From positions 1,736,001-1,800,000 of the forward strand of contig CP012812.1 in assembly GCA_001936135.1 (NCBI GenBank): a stretch of 64,000 nt of DNA, in the 5' to 3' direction. Within the stretch, counting starts at the first letter, position 1; the number at the start of each line of letters is the position of its first letter. This document shows, piece after piece, positions 21,739 to 33,800 of the stretch. The stretch is from Saccharomycopsis fibuligera x Saccharomycopsis cf. fibuligera (lineage: Eukaryota > Ascomycota > Saccharomycetes > Ascoideales > Saccharomycopsidaceae). Made by a program: the position numbers and the translations under genes. The notes below the pieces were generated by a model. The model did no database searches. It had not been told where the DNA came from and saw only the letters and a program-made list of their open reading frames with translations.

Positions 21739-24246
21739 CAATATCCAATGCATCCAAAGGTTCTCAAATGATCAAGCAGTGGTTCCATGTCGTACCACTT
21801 GGTGAACGGTATATCATTGCCAAGCACTCTTGTTGGGCTGCGATTGATCAAGTACGCAGCAGTTGCAACAGCTTCGGGCCAGAACTGAACCGGCGCAGCA
21901 GAGTGCAACATGAGAGTTCGCGCCTTCTCCTGAATGGTGCGATGCATCCTCTCAGCAACACCATTCTGATAGGAATGATGCGGGACAGTTAGCTCATGGC
22001 GAATTCCACGCTCCTTCATGAACGCGTGCAACTTGTTGTTCACAAACTCCCCGCCGTTATCAGTTCTGATAGCTCCACACACGTAGTTTCTGCCTTGACT
22101 CTTGAAATTGGTCTCACTGTATTTCACAAAATCAATAATCGCATCAGTGCAGTCAGATTTCCTTTTCAAGCACTTGATATGGGTGAAACGAGTATAGGCA
22201 TCAACGATTGTAAGAAAGTAGAGAGAGCCATCAACCGATCCATAGTTGAATGGCCCGCACACATCCATATGAAGTAGCTGCAATGGCTGTTGTGGCTTTG
22301 ACCATCCATGCTTTGGTTTTCTTGTAACCGCCTTGCCTAATGCACACAGTTCACACACTTCACATTCATATCTTCTGTAATATCACCGCACAAACCAAAC
22401 TGTTTGTTAATCGCACGGAACACACCAAAGCTAGGATGGCCCAATCTTTGATGCCACAAATCTTTCCTATCAACCGCAATGCCAGGGGCAGCTTTGTAAG
22501 CAAAGTGCTTGTCACTTGGAGAGCCCACTCTGTACAAGCCATGTGAGAGCCTGTCTTTGATACCCACAATATCCATCGAGGGGTACAACTTGATGCATTC
22601 ATCTTCAAACAATAGTTTTGCTCCATTACCAGTTGCCTTTGAAATTGATAGTAAATTAGCGGTAGCCTCGGGTGCATATAGAGCATTTAACAAGCTGACA
22701 TCCTCACCGGTTGGTAGCTTGATAGATGCGGTGCCGCACCCAACGATCTTCAAACTGTTGCCACCAATACCATTAATCTCGCCGCTGTAGTCATGTAACT
22801 CAGTAAACAAGTCTCTGTCACAAATAATGTGGCTGGAAGCACCACTATCGAAGAACAAATCAGATCTCTTTGACTCGTGCCCTAAATATGCAAACCACGC
22901 ACTACCAGTCAGTTTTCCATTTTTCTTTGGCTTTCGAATTTTCTCATTAAATTCATCCTTTGGCTGTTGACGACAGTCCCTTGCATAATGACCTATCTTG
23001 CCACAGTTGTAGCATTGACCATTATTGGCCTTTCTAGTGACAAGAGCAGTTTCAGTAGTAGTAACGGTAGACTTTGGGTCTTCCTTAATCAATTCTCTCG
23101 CGAGATCCATCGCGGATTCAACATCAAAGGTTTCCATGGAATTATGAGATGCTTGGTATGTTGTAATGATCTCCTTCACAGCAGCTTCACCGTAGCCGGC
23201 GCGTTTGAGCTCAGCAAGAAATAAGCAAGTAAGAAACAGATCAGCAGTAACATTCTTGATAACCGAGACATTCAATGCATCGAAGCTCGAGATCAACAGG
23301 TTGAGGTTAGAGCCATTCGACTTCCACTTGTGGTCAAAGAAGTCCGATAGCATACCAACAGCATTAAACACAGACATTGTACCATAGGAGGCTTTCAAAT
23401 AGATAAACAAATCACGACCAGAACCATCATAACTGGATGCCTTTCTGAGAGCAGCACCAGTAACACCATTGACAATCATCAATGTCAAGATATCATCCAA
23501 AGCCATTTGTAGTCTGGCTCTCGAGTCGTCCGAGCTTTCATCAGTAGCGCCGATATCATTGTCGACAAGGTACTTGTACAAACCAAGCCCTCTCATTTTC
23601 AATTTGATTGATACTAAGGAGAACCAATCGTGAAAGTTCTCCGAACCTTTCAATTTTTCATCTGAACTGAAGTTGGCTAGAGCACCTGGGGAACTCATAA
23701 CCTGTTGTAGTTTGATAAACCTATCACTTGACATAACGTTATATCCTGAAAATAAATCACAAAACACTTGTTGTTATTAACTATATCCTATATATGAAAA
23801 ACATCAATCAGTCACAAAGATGGAGGAGACGCCCCTTATTTATAGTCAGTCAGGGTGGCTGTGCCGGGACTGATGCATGACTAGTGTGGCCACATAGAAT
23901 CTTCTAGAATATTCCGGAACTGCACGGATATGCACGGAAATGTATGGAACATCATGGAACTTCTTGGAACATCATGGAACTTCATGGAACACTATGGAAC
24001 ACTATGGAACTTCATGGAACATTATGGAACTTCATGGAACATTATGGAACTTCATGGAAGATTCTAGAGCTTTCTCGTATATGTCTCGTATATTATGCAA
24101 CCTTCTAGAATGTTCTCGAACAATCTCGTATTTTCTCGTATATCGTGGAACATTCTAGAACAACATCGAATCCTCTGGAAACTCATGGAATATTCTAGAA
24201 CTTTCTAGAAGCAGCTGGATCTATCTTTGAATTATTACTCACAACA
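21739..24246 (-). mobile_element. A4: 5' half of a family A element
   Basis: Internal DNA from mid-integrase back through protease and gag (21739-23702) and its 5' LTR (23703-24246). The 3' half (RT, RNase H, 3' LTR) is absent. The remaining frame is open in two large pieces, with about one break. Its integrase edge touches the A3 LTR exactly at the LTR terminus, so A3 either inserted here and later recombination removed the other half, or the junction formed by LTR exchange. Confidence 0.85.
23703..24246 (-). repeat. Family A LTR, A4 5' LTR (544 bp)
   Basis: Complete LTR with the heat-shock array. The right edge abuts TCATTAGCTCTG, an RT-region fragment of A1 (24247-24301, only 55 bp) lying between two compound inserts. 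Confidence 0.95.
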
Positions 24247-24301
24247 TCATTAGCTCTGTTTTCACAATGTCTATTGCTTCCTTGGTGCTACCAGCAATAA
24301 G

Positions 24302-24845
24302 TGTTGTAGTTTGATAAACCTATCACTTGACATAACGTTATATCCTGAAAATGAATCACAAAACACTTGTTGTTATTAACTATATCCTATATATGAAAAA
24401 CATCAATCAGTCACAAAGATGGAGGAGACGCCCCTTATTTATAGTCAGTCAGGGTGGCTGTGCCGGGACTGATGCATGACTAGTGTGGCCACATAGAATC
24501 TTCTAGAATATTCCGGAACTGCACGGATATGCACGGAAATGTATGGAACATCATGGAACTTCTTGGAACATCATGGAACTTCATGGAACACTATGGAACA
24601 CTATGGAACTTCATGGAACATTATGGAACTTCATGGAACATTATGGAACTTCATGGAAGATTCTAGAGCTTTCTCGTATATGTCTCGTATATTATGCAAC
24701 CTTCTAGAATGTTCTCGAACAATCTCGTATTTTCTCGTATATCGTGGAACATTCTAGAACAGCATCGAATCCTCTGGAAACTCATGGAATATTCTAGAAC
24801 TTTCTAGAAGCAACTGGATCTATCTTTGAATTATTACTCACAACA
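24302..24845 (-). repeat. Family A LTR, A5 3' LTR (544 bp)
   Basis: Complete, heat-shock array present, subtype shared with 41433-41975. Left edge has the ATAAG duplication. Confidence 0.95.
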
Positions 24846-27800
24846 CTCTCTCTTAATTCAAAGTCTCGCATCCCACAATAACCACGTAGTAGTTGGAACT
24901 GGTCGGCCGGTATGGCTTTGGTAAAGATATCGGCAACCATGACTCCAGTTGATAAGTACTCTAACTGAATTCGGCCCTTGGCAATATGGTCCCTGATGAA
25001 ATTCAACCTGATGTCAATGTGCTTCGTTCTGTGATGGGAGCTAGGGTGTTTGGCTATTTCAATGCAGCTCTGGTTGTCGTCGTACATCTTGACAGACTCA
25101 ATTGCAATGCCAAACTCGTTGAACAACTGCCTTAGCCATAAGCCTTCTTTGGCACCCTCACACAATGCCATATACTCTGCTTCAGCAGTAGACAATGCAA
25201 CCGTTGGCTGCTTCTTCGATCTCCAAGTTATTGCACCACCAGCATATTTGAACACAAAACCGGTGGTGGACTTCCTCGTAGCCTTGTCGTTTGCCCAGTC
25301 TGCATCACAGTAGCCCTGTAAGCGAGTTGTCTGGTTGTGGCTTTGATAAAATAAACCAACATCTGCTGTGCCTTTCAAATATCTTAGTACTCGTTTCGCA
25401 GCACGAAGGTGGACCTCCTTGGGCTCTTTGAGGTATCTCGACAATACACCAACAACGTAGCTTATGTCTGCTCTGACCGTATTAGCAGCAAACAAGAGCT
25501 TTCCAATAATGGATCTGTACCTAGTAGCATCACAGTCTTTACTGCCTGTGTCCGCGCTCGTCAAGTCCTGTCCGACAACTGCTGGTGTGGGTTCACTGTG
25601 ACAGTCTTGCATTCCAAACTCGCTAAGCAACGACTGAATGTAGTCTCGAAGACTCAACTTGATCCCACTCTCTGTCTGCTCAATGTTCATACCTAGGAAC
25701 TTCTTTGTAGCACCCAAGTCTTTCATTTTAAACTCATTCATTAGCTCTGTTTTCACAATGTCTATTGCTTCCTTGGTGCTACCAGCAATAAGCAAATCAT
25801 CCACATATAGCGCAACCATCACAAAGGACTTTTCACTTTTGCGAGTGTATAGGCAATATTCAGCTTGATTCCGTCTGAAGCCTAGCTTTGCCAAGACGCC
25901 GTTGATCTTGTCATTCCACACAAGAGGAGCCTGTTTCAAACCATACAAGCTCTTCTTCAATCTGAGCACTTTATCTTCATTGCCCTTTGCAACATAGCCT
26001 TCTGGTTGTGTCATGTATAATTCTTCCTCAAGCTCACCATTCAAGAACGCAGTCTTCACATCCATCTGATGAACCTGTAATCCTTTCAGAGCAGCGACAG
26101 CCAACATAATTCGGATGGACTCGTAACGAACAACGGGAGCAAACGTTTCATTGTAGTCGATACCTTTCAATTGCGAGAACCCACGAGCAACTAATCTTGC
26201 CTTGTGTAAGCCACCATCCTTGATTGTGAACACCCACTTGCAGGTGATTGGCTTTCGCCCTTCCGGCAAAGTCACCAACTCATAGGTGCTATTGTCTTTG
26301 TGTGCTTCGATTTCTTTTTCACACGCTTCCTTCCACTGATCCCGTTCGTCGGTCTGCATTGCACTTTTGTAACTCATTGGCACATTCTCGGTGACTGCAC
26401 TGCCAGCCATGTAACAAGTAGCAGCAAGGTTTGCTTCGTAGCCCAATAGCCTCTGCGAGTCACTCAGTTCTGATTCACTAGTATCTTCATCATCGTCGAC
26501 CTCCTCAACAGTTGGTTCAATCTTTGGAGTGAGCAATGGAACCACGGCGCTTTCGCCAGTGGACCCATGCGGAACAAACGGGATAATGTCGCCGGTGGCA
26601 ACTTTTCTAACTTTTGTCTCTGGTTTAGGCAATTCCCTCTCTGAATCGGAACTGGAGGACGAGGCTTCATATTCATCGTGGACCTCTTCAAGAACGTCGA
26701 ACGGGTTTCTGGTTATTAAAGTCTTTGGAGCAACATGAGTTTTTGGTCTGGGTCTCTTCCGTTTCACTTGTACCGGCAGGAAGCCATCTTTGTCAGTATC
26801 CGAGGGGACATCATCGTCACTATTGTCAACGTGTACGTCAGTGTCGTCTTCAGCAGTGCTTTCATCTTCGCCAGTGCCAGCAGTATCAGCGGCTGTCACA
26901 TCGGCTGGGATAAGGTCCTCATCCTGTACAGCAGTAACCGGTGAAATGCCTGGCGCAGCGACAGACCCGTAGGTGGTAGTAGACACATTGTCAGCCATAG
27001 GCGCAGGGGTAGCCCACTTGAAAAACGAATGTTGTTCATCAAACGTTACTTGTGCCGAGACAACTATCTGCCCGGCATCAGAATCATACATCCTGTATGC
27101 TTTGTGATCTCTGTCGTAGCCCATCATGGCACACTTCTTCGAAGTTGCACTTAGCTTGCCATGTCTCAATGCAGCTGGCACAACACAATATCCAATGCAT
27201 CCAAAGGTTCTCAAATGATCAAGCAGTGGTTCCATGTCGTACCACTTGGTGAACGGTATATCATTGCCAAGCACTCTTGTTGGGCTGCGATTGATCAAGT
27301 ACGCAGCAGTTGCAACAGCTTCGGGCCAGAACTGAACCGGCGCAGCAGAGTGCAACATGAGAGTTCGCGCCTTCTCCTGAATGGTGCGATGCATCCTCTC
27401 AGCAACACCATTCTGATAGGAATGATGCGGGACAGTTAGCTCATGGCGAATTCCACGCTCCTTCATGAACGCGTGCAACTTGTTGTTCACAAACTCCCCG
27501 CCGTTATCAGTTCTGATAGCTCCACACACGTAGTTTCTGCCTTGACTCTTGAAATTGGTCTCACTGTATTTCACAAAATCAATAATCGCATCAGTGCAGT
27601 CTGATTTCCTTTTCAAGCACTTGATATGGGTGAAACGAGTATAGGCATCAACGATTGTAAGAAAGTAGAGAGAGCCATCAACCGATCCATAGTTGAATGG
27701 CCCGCACACATCCATATGAAGTAGCTGCAATGGCTGTTGTGGCTTTGACCATCCATGCTTTGGTTTTCTTGTAACCGCCTTGCCTAATGCACACAGTTCA

Positions 27801-29074
27801 CACACTTGCACATTCATATCTTCTGTAATATCACCGCACAAACCAAACTGTTTGTTAATCGCACGGAACACACCAAAGCTAGGATGGCCCAATCTTTGAT
27901 GCCACAAATCTTTTCTATCAACCGCAATGCCAGGGGCAGCTTTGTAAGCAAAGTGCTTGTCACTTGGAGAGCCCACTCTGTACAAGCCATGTGAGAGCCT
28001 GTCTTTGATACCCACAATATCCATCGAGGGGTACAACTTGATGCATTCATCTTCAAACAATAGTTTTGCTCCATTACCAGTTGCCTTTGAAATTGATAGT
28101 AAATTAGCGGTAGCCTCGGGTGCATATAGAGCATTTAACAAGCTGACATCCTCACCGGTTGGTAGCTTGATAGATGCGGTGCCGCACCCAACGATCTTCA
28201 AACTGTTGCCACCAATACCATTAATCTCGCCGCTGTAGTCATGTAACTCAGTAAACAAGTCTCTGTCACAAATAATGTGGCTGGAAGCACCACTATCGAA
28301 GAACAAATCAGATCTCTTTGACTCGTGCCCTAAATATGCAAACCACGCACTACCAGTCAGTTTTCCATTTTTCTTTGGCTTTCGAATTTTCTCATTAAAT
28401 TCATCCTTTGGCTGTTGACGACAGTCCCTTGCATAATGACCTATCTTGCCACAGTTGTAGCATTGACCATTATTGGCCTTTCTAGTGACAAGAGCAGTTT
28501 CAGTAGTAGTAACGGTAGACTTTGGGTCTTCCTTAATCAATTCTCTCGCGAGATCCATCGCGGATTCAACATCAAAGGTTTCCATGGAATTATGAGATGC
28601 TTGGTATGTTGTAATGATCTCCTTCACAGCAGCTTCACCGTAGCCGGCGCGTTTGAGCTCAGCAAGAAATAAGCAAGTAAGAAACAGATCAGCAGTAACA
28701 TTCTTGATAACCGAGACATTCAATGCATCGAAGCTCGAGATCAACAGGTTGAGGTTAGAGCCATTCGACTTCCACTTGTGGTCAAAGAAGTCCGATAGCA
28801 TACCAACAGCATTAAACACAGACATTGTACCATAGGAGGCTTTCAAATAGATAAACAAATCACGACCAGAACCATCATAACTGGATGCCTTTCTGAGAGC
28901 AGCACCAGTAACACCATTGACAATCATCAATGTCAAGATATCATCCAAAGCCATTTGTAGTCTGGCTCTCGAGTCGTCCGAGCTTTCATCAGTAGCGCCG
29001 ATATCATTGTCGACAAGGTACTTGTACAACCAAGCCCTCTCATTTTCAATTTGATTGATACTAAGGAGAACCAA
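24794..29074 (-). CDS. A5 Gag-Pol main open frame (1426 aa)
   Basis: Ty1/copia polyprotein in the order Gag, PR, IN, RT, RNase H. Within this frame: CCHC knuckle CYNCGKIGHYARDC at about 205-218; protease DSGAS at 260-264; integrase zinc region (HQRLGHPSFG, then CELC) and catalytic D455, D523, E559, with D and E 35 residues apart as expected; an acidic Ser-rich linker; RT with KARLVARGFSQ, QMDVKTAFLNG and YVDD at 1090-1093; RNase H with DADWA (about 1257), AEAEYMAL and YDDNQS. The stop lies about 54 bp inside the 3' LTR, and in this family translation should begin at the ATG inside the 5' LTR (minus-strand ATG at 29179-29181), giving roughly 1460 codons. Fossil copy; see the A5 entry. Confidence 0.9.
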   Translation of the reverse strand: MVLLSINQIENERAWLYKYLVDNDIGATDESSDDSRARLQMALDDILTLMIVNGVTGAALRKASSYDGSGRDLFIYLKASYGTMSVFNAVGMLSDFFDHKWKSNGSNLNLLISSFDALNVSVIKNVTADLFLTCLFLAELKRAGYGEAAVKEIITTYQASHNSMETFDVESAMDLARELIKEDPKSTVTTTETALVTRKANNGQCYNCGKIGHYARDCRQQPKDEFNEKIRKPKKNGKLTGSAWFAYLGHESKRSDLFFDSGASSHIICDRDLFTELHDYSGEINGIGGNSLKIVGCGTASIKLPTGEDVSLLNALYAPEATANLLSISKATGNGAKLLFEDECIKLYPSMDIVGIKDRLSHGLYRVGSPSDKHFAYKAAPGIAVDRKDLWHQRLGHPSFGVFRAINKQFGLCGDITEDMNVQVCELCALGKAVTRKPKHGWSKPQQPLQLLHMDVCGPFNYGSVDGSLYFLTIVDAYTRFTHIKCLKRKSDCTDAIIDFVKYSETNFKSQGRNYVCGAIRTDNGGEFVNNKLHAFMKERGIRHELTVPHHSYQNGVAERMHRTIQEKARTLMLHSAAPVQFWPEAVATAAYLINRSPTRVLGNDIPFTKWYDMEPLLDHLRTFGCIGYCVVPAALRHGKLSATSKKCAMMGYDRDHKAYRMYDSDAGQIVVSAQVTFDEQHSFFKWATPAPMADNVSTTTYGSVAAPGISPVTAVQDEDLIPADVTAADTAGTGEDESTAEDDTDVHVDNSDDDVPSDTDKDGFLPVQVKRKRPRPKTHVAPKTLITRNPFDVLEEVHDEYEASSSSSDSERELPKPETKVRKVATGDIIPFVPHGSTGESAVVPLLTPKIEPTVEEVDDDEDTSESELSDSQRLLGYEANLAATCYMAGSAVTENVPMSYKSAMQTDERDQWKEACEKEIEAHKDNSTYELVTLPEGRKPITCKWVFTIKDGGLHKARLVARGFSQLKGIDYNETFAPVVRYESIRIMLAVAALKGLQVHQMDVKTAFLNGELEEELYMTQPEGYVAKGNEDKVLRLKKSLYGLKQAPLVWNDKINGVLAKLGFRRNQAEYCLYTRKSEKSFVMVALYVDDLLIAGSTKEAIDIVKTELMNEFKMKDLGATKKFLGMNIEQTESGIKLSLRDYIQSLLSEFGMQDCHSEPTPAVVGQDLTSADTGSKDCDATRYRSIIGKLLFAANTVRADISYVVGVLSRYLKEPKEVHLRAAKRVLRYLKGTADVGLFYQSHNQTTRLQGYCDADWANDKATRKSTTGFVFKYAGGAITWRSKKQPTVALSTAEAEYMALCEGAKEGLWLRQLFNEFGIAIESVKMYDDNQSCIEIAKHPSSHHRTKHIDIRLNFIRDHIAKGRIQLEYLSTGVMVADIFTKAIPADQFQLLRGYCGMRDFELRESVVSNNSKIDPVASRKF

Positions 29075-29149
29075 TCGTGAAAGTTCTCCGAACCTTTCAA
29101 TTTTTCATCTGAACTGAAGTTGGCTAGAGCACCTGGGGAACTCATAACC

Positions 29150-29703
29150 TGTTGTAGTTTGATAAACCTATCACTTGACATAACGTTATATCCTGAAAAT
29201 GAATCACAAAACACTTGTTGTTATTAACTATATCCTATATATGAAAAACATCAATCAGTCACAAAGATGGAGGAGACGCCCCTTATTTATAGTCAGTCAG
29301 GGTGGCTGTGCCGGGACTGATGCATGACTAGTGTGGCCACATAGAATCTTCTAGAATATTCCGGAACTGCACGGATATGCACGGAACTGCACGGAAATGT
29401 ATGGAACATCATGGAACTTCTTGGAACATCATGGAACATCATGGAACATCATGGAACACTATGGAACTTCATGGAACATTATGGAACTTCATGGAACATT
29501 ATGGAACTTGATGGAAGATTCTAGAGCTTTCTCGTATATGTCTCGTATATTATGCAACCTTCTAGAATGTTCTCGAACAATCTCGTATTTTCTCGTATAT
29601 CGTGGAACATTCTAGAACAACATCGAATCCTCTGGAAACTCATGGAATATTCTAGAACTTTCTAGAAGCAACTGGATCTATCTTTGAATTATTACTCTCA
29701 ACA
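29150..29703 (-). repeat. Family A LTR between A5 and A6 (554 bp)
   Basis: Gag of A5 on its left, the pol 3' end of A6 on its right, so one LTR is shared by two internal regions. One 10-bp unit longer than the 544-bp LTRs. Confidence 0.95.
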
Positions 29704-30314
29704 CTCTCTCTTAATTCAAAGTCTCGCATCCCACAATAACCACGTAGTAGTTGGAACTGGTCGGCCGGTATGGCTTTGGTAAAGATATCGGCAACCATGA
29801 CTCCAGTTGATAAGTACTCTAACTGAATTCGGCCTTGGCAATATGGTCCCTGATGAAATTCAACCTGATGTCAATGTGCTTCGTTCTGTGATGGGAGCTA
29901 GGGTGTTTGGCTATTTCAATGCAGCTCTGGTTGTCGTCGTACATCTTGACAGACTCAATTGCAATGCCAAACTCGTTGAACAACTGCCTTAGCCATAAGC
30001 CTTCTTTGGCACCCTCACACAATGCCATATACTCTGCTTCAGCAGTAGACAATGCAACTGTTGGCTGCTTCTTTGATCTCCAATATGCACCACCAGCATA
30101 TTTGAACACAAAGGGTGGTGGACTTCCTCGTAGCCTTGTCGTTTGCCCAGTCTGCATCACAGTAGCCTGTAACGAGTTGTCTGGTTGTTGCTTTATAAAT
30201 AAACCAACATCTGCTGGCCTTTCAAGTATCTTAGTATCGTTTCGCAGCACGAATGTGGACCTCCTTGGGCTCTTTGAGGTATCTCGACAATACACCAACA
30301 ACGTAGCTTATGTC

Positions 30315-30866
30315 TGTTGTAGTTTGATAAACCTATCACTTGACATAACGTTATATCCTGAAAATAAATCACAAAACACTTGTTGTTATTAACTATATCC
30401 TATATATGAAAAACATCAATCAGTCACAAAGATGGAGGAGACGCCCCTTATTTATAGTCAGTCAGGGTGGCTGTGCCGGGACTGATGCATGACTAGTGTG
30501 GCCACATAGAATCTTCTAGAATATTCCGGAACTGCACGGATATGACGGAACTGCACGGAAATGTATGGAACATCATGGAACTTCTTGGAACATCATGGAA
30601 CATCATGGAACTTCATGGAACACTATGGAACTTCATGGAACATTATGGAACTTCATGGAACATTATGGAACTTCATGGAAGATTCTAGAGCTTTCTCGTA
30701 TATGTCTCGTATATTATGCAACCTTCTAGAATGTTCTCGAACAATCTCGTATTTTCTCGTATATTGTGGAACATTCCAGAAAAAGATCGAATCCTCTGGA
30801 AACTCATGGAATATTCTAGAACTTTCTAGAAGCAACTGATCTATCTTTGAATTATTACTCTCAACA
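30315..30866 (-). repeat. Family A LTR, A7 3' LTR (552 bp)
   Basis: Complete LTR with heat-shock array and TATA box. Left edge has ATGTC; right side is the pol 3' end of A7. Confidence 0.93.
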
Positions 30867-33800
30867 CCTCTCTTAATTCAAAGTCTCGCATCCCACAATA
30901 ACCACGTAGTAGTTGGAACTGGTCGGCCGGTATGGCTTTGGTAAAGATATCGGCAACCATGACTCCAGTTGATAAGTACTCTAACTGAATTCGGCCCTTG
31001 GCAATATGGTCCCTGATGAAATTCAACCTGATGTCAATGTGCTTCGTTCTGTGATGGGAGCTAGGGTGTTTGGCTATTTCAATGCAGCTCTGGTTGTCGT
31101 CGTACATCTTGACAGACTCAATTGCAATGCCAAACTCGTTGAACAACTGCCTTAGCCATAAGCCTTCTTTGGCACCCTCACACAATGCCATATACTCTGC
31201 TTCAGCAGTAGACAATGCAACGTTGGCTGCTTCTTTGATCTCCAAGTTATTGCACCACCAGCATATTTGAACACAAACCGGTGGTGGACTTCTCGTAGCC
31301 TTGTCGTTTGCCCAGTCTGCATCACAGTAGCCCTGTAACGAGTTGTCTGGTTGTGGCTTTGATAAAATAAACCAACATCTGCTGTGCCTTTCAAATATCT
31401 TAGTACTCGTTTCGCAGCACGAAGGTGGACCTCCTTGGGCTCTTTGAGGTATCTCGACAATACACCAACAACGTAGCTTATGTCTGCTCTGACCGTATTA
31501 GCAGCAAACAAGAGCTTTCCAATAATGGATCTGTACCTAGTAGCATCACAGTCTTTACTGCCTGTGTCCGCGCTCGTCAAGTCCTGTCCGACAACTGCTG
31601 GTGTGGGTTCACTGTGACAGTCTTGCATTCCAAACTCGCTAAGCAACGACTGAATGTAGTCTCGAAGACTCAACTTGATCCCACTCTCTGTCTGCTCAAT
31701 GTTCATCCTAGGAACTTCTTTGTAGCACCCAAGTCTTTCATTTTAAACTCATTCATTAGCTCTGTTTTCACAATGTCTATTGCTTCCTTGGTGCTACCAG
31801 CAATAAGCAAATCATCCACATATAGCGCAACCATCACAAAGGACTTTTCACTTTTGCGAGTGTATAGGCAATATTCAGCTTGATTCCGTCTGAAGCCTAG
31901 CTTTGCCAAGACGCCGTTGATCTTGTCATTCCACACAAGAGGAGCCTGTTTCAAACCATACAAGCTCTTCTTCAATCTGAGCACTTTATCTTCATTGCCC
32001 TTTGCAACATAGCCTTCTGGTTGTGTCATGTATAATTCTTCCTCAAGCTCACCATTCAAGAACGCAGTCTTCACATCCATCTGATGAACCTGTAATCCTT
32101 TCAGAGCAGCGACAGCCAACATAATTCGGATGGACTCGTAACGAACAACGGGAGCAAACGTTTCATTGTAGTCGATACCTTTCAATTGCGAGAACCCACG
32201 AGCAACTAATCTTGCCTTGTGTAAGCCACCATCCTTGATTGTGAACACCCACTTGCAGGTGATTGGCTTTCGCCCTTCCGGCAAAGTCACCAACTCATAG
32301 GTGCTATTGTCTTTGTGTGCTTCGATTTCTTTTTCACACGCTTCCTTCCACTGATCCCGTTCGTCGGTCTGCATTGCACTTTTGTAACTCATTGGCACAT
32401 TCTCGGTGACTGCACTGCCAGCCATGTAACAAGTAGCAGCAAGGTTTGCTTCGTAGCCCAATAGCCTCTGCGAGTCACTCAGTTCTGATTCACTAGTATC
32501 TTCATCATCGTCGACCTCCTCAACAGTTGGTTCAATCTTTGGAGTGAGCAATGGAACCACGGCGCTTTCGCCAGTGGACCCATGCGGAACAAACGGGATA
32601 ATGTCGCCGGTGGCAACTTTTCTAACTTTTGTCTCTGGTTTAGGCAATTCCCTCTCTGAATCGGAACTGGAGGACGAGGCTTCATATTCATCGTGGACCT
32701 CTTCAAGAACGTCGAACGGGTTTCTGGTTATTAAAGTCTTTGGAGCAACATGAGTTTTTGGTCTGGTCTCTTCCGTTTCACTTGTACCGGCAGGAAGCCA
32801 TCTTTGTCAGTATCCGAGGGGACATCATCGTCACTATTGTCAACGTGTACGTCAGTGTCGTCTTCAGCAGTGCTTTCATCTTCGCCAGTGCCAGCAGTAT
32901 CAGCGGCTGTCACATCGGCTGGGATAAGTCCTCATCCTGTACAGCAGTAACCGGTGAAATGCCTGGCGCAGCGACAGACCCGTAGGTGGTAGTAGACACA
33001 TTGTCAGCCATAGGCGCAGGGGTAGCCCACTTGAAAAACGAATGTTGTTCATCAAACGTTACTTGTGCCGAGACAACTATCTGCCCGGCATCAGAATCAT
33101 ACATCCTGTATGCTTTGTGATCTCTGTCGTAGCCCATCATGGCACACTTCTTCGAAGTTGCACTTAGCTTGCCATGTCTCAATGCAGCTGGCACAACACA
33201 ATATCCAATGCATCCAAAGGTTCTCAAATGATCAAGCAGTGGTTCCATGTCGTACCACTTGGTGAACGGTATATCATTGCCAAGCACTCTTGTTGGGCTG
33301 CGATTGATCAAGTACGCAGCAGTTGCAACAGCTTCGGGCCAGAACTGAACCGGCGCAGCAGAGTGCAACATGAGAGTTCGCGCCTTCTCCTGAATGGTGC
33401 GATGCATCCTCTCAGCAACACCATTCTGATAGGAATGATGCGGGACAGTTAGCTCATGGCGAATTCCACGCTCCTTCATGAACGCGTGCAACTTGTTGTT
33501 CACAAACTCCCCGCCGTTATCAGTTCTGATAGCTCCACACACGTAGTTTCTGCCTTGACTCTTGAAATTGGTCTCACTGTATTTCACAAAATCAATAATC
33601 GCATCAGTGCAGTCTGATTTCCTTTTCAAGCACTTGATATGGGTGAAACGAGTATAGGCATCAACGATTGTAAGAAAGTAGAGAGAGCCATCAACCGATC
33701 CATAGTTGAATGGCCCGCACACATCCATATGAAGTAGCTGCAATGGCTGTTGTGGCTTTGACCATCCATGCTTTGGTTTTCTTGTAACCGCCTTGCCTAA

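Larger units (their letters stand above)
10863..24246 (-). mobile_element. Compound family A insert (A3 plus half of A4) in A1
   Basis: Three family A LTRs (10863-11406, 21195-21738, 23703-24246, all 544 bp) separate a full internal region and a 5'-half internal region. The left flank in A1 is CCTAG and the right flank is TCATT, 41 bp apart in the uninterrupted pol sequence of A0, so the outer LTRs are not a simple insertion pair. Two nearby insertions merged by LTR-LTR recombination, with loss of the 41 bp, would explain it. Confidence 0.75.
24302..29703 (-). mobile_element. A5: family A element, nearly whole
   Basis: LTRs 24302-24845 (544 bp) and 29150-29703 (554 bp) with internal DNA 24846-29149. 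The two LTRs are of different subtypes, so they are probably not the pair made at insertion. Gag-pol is open over almost its whole length, with about one break near the gag start. The right LTR is shared with A6. This is the best reference copy of family A in the window. Confidence 0.9.
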
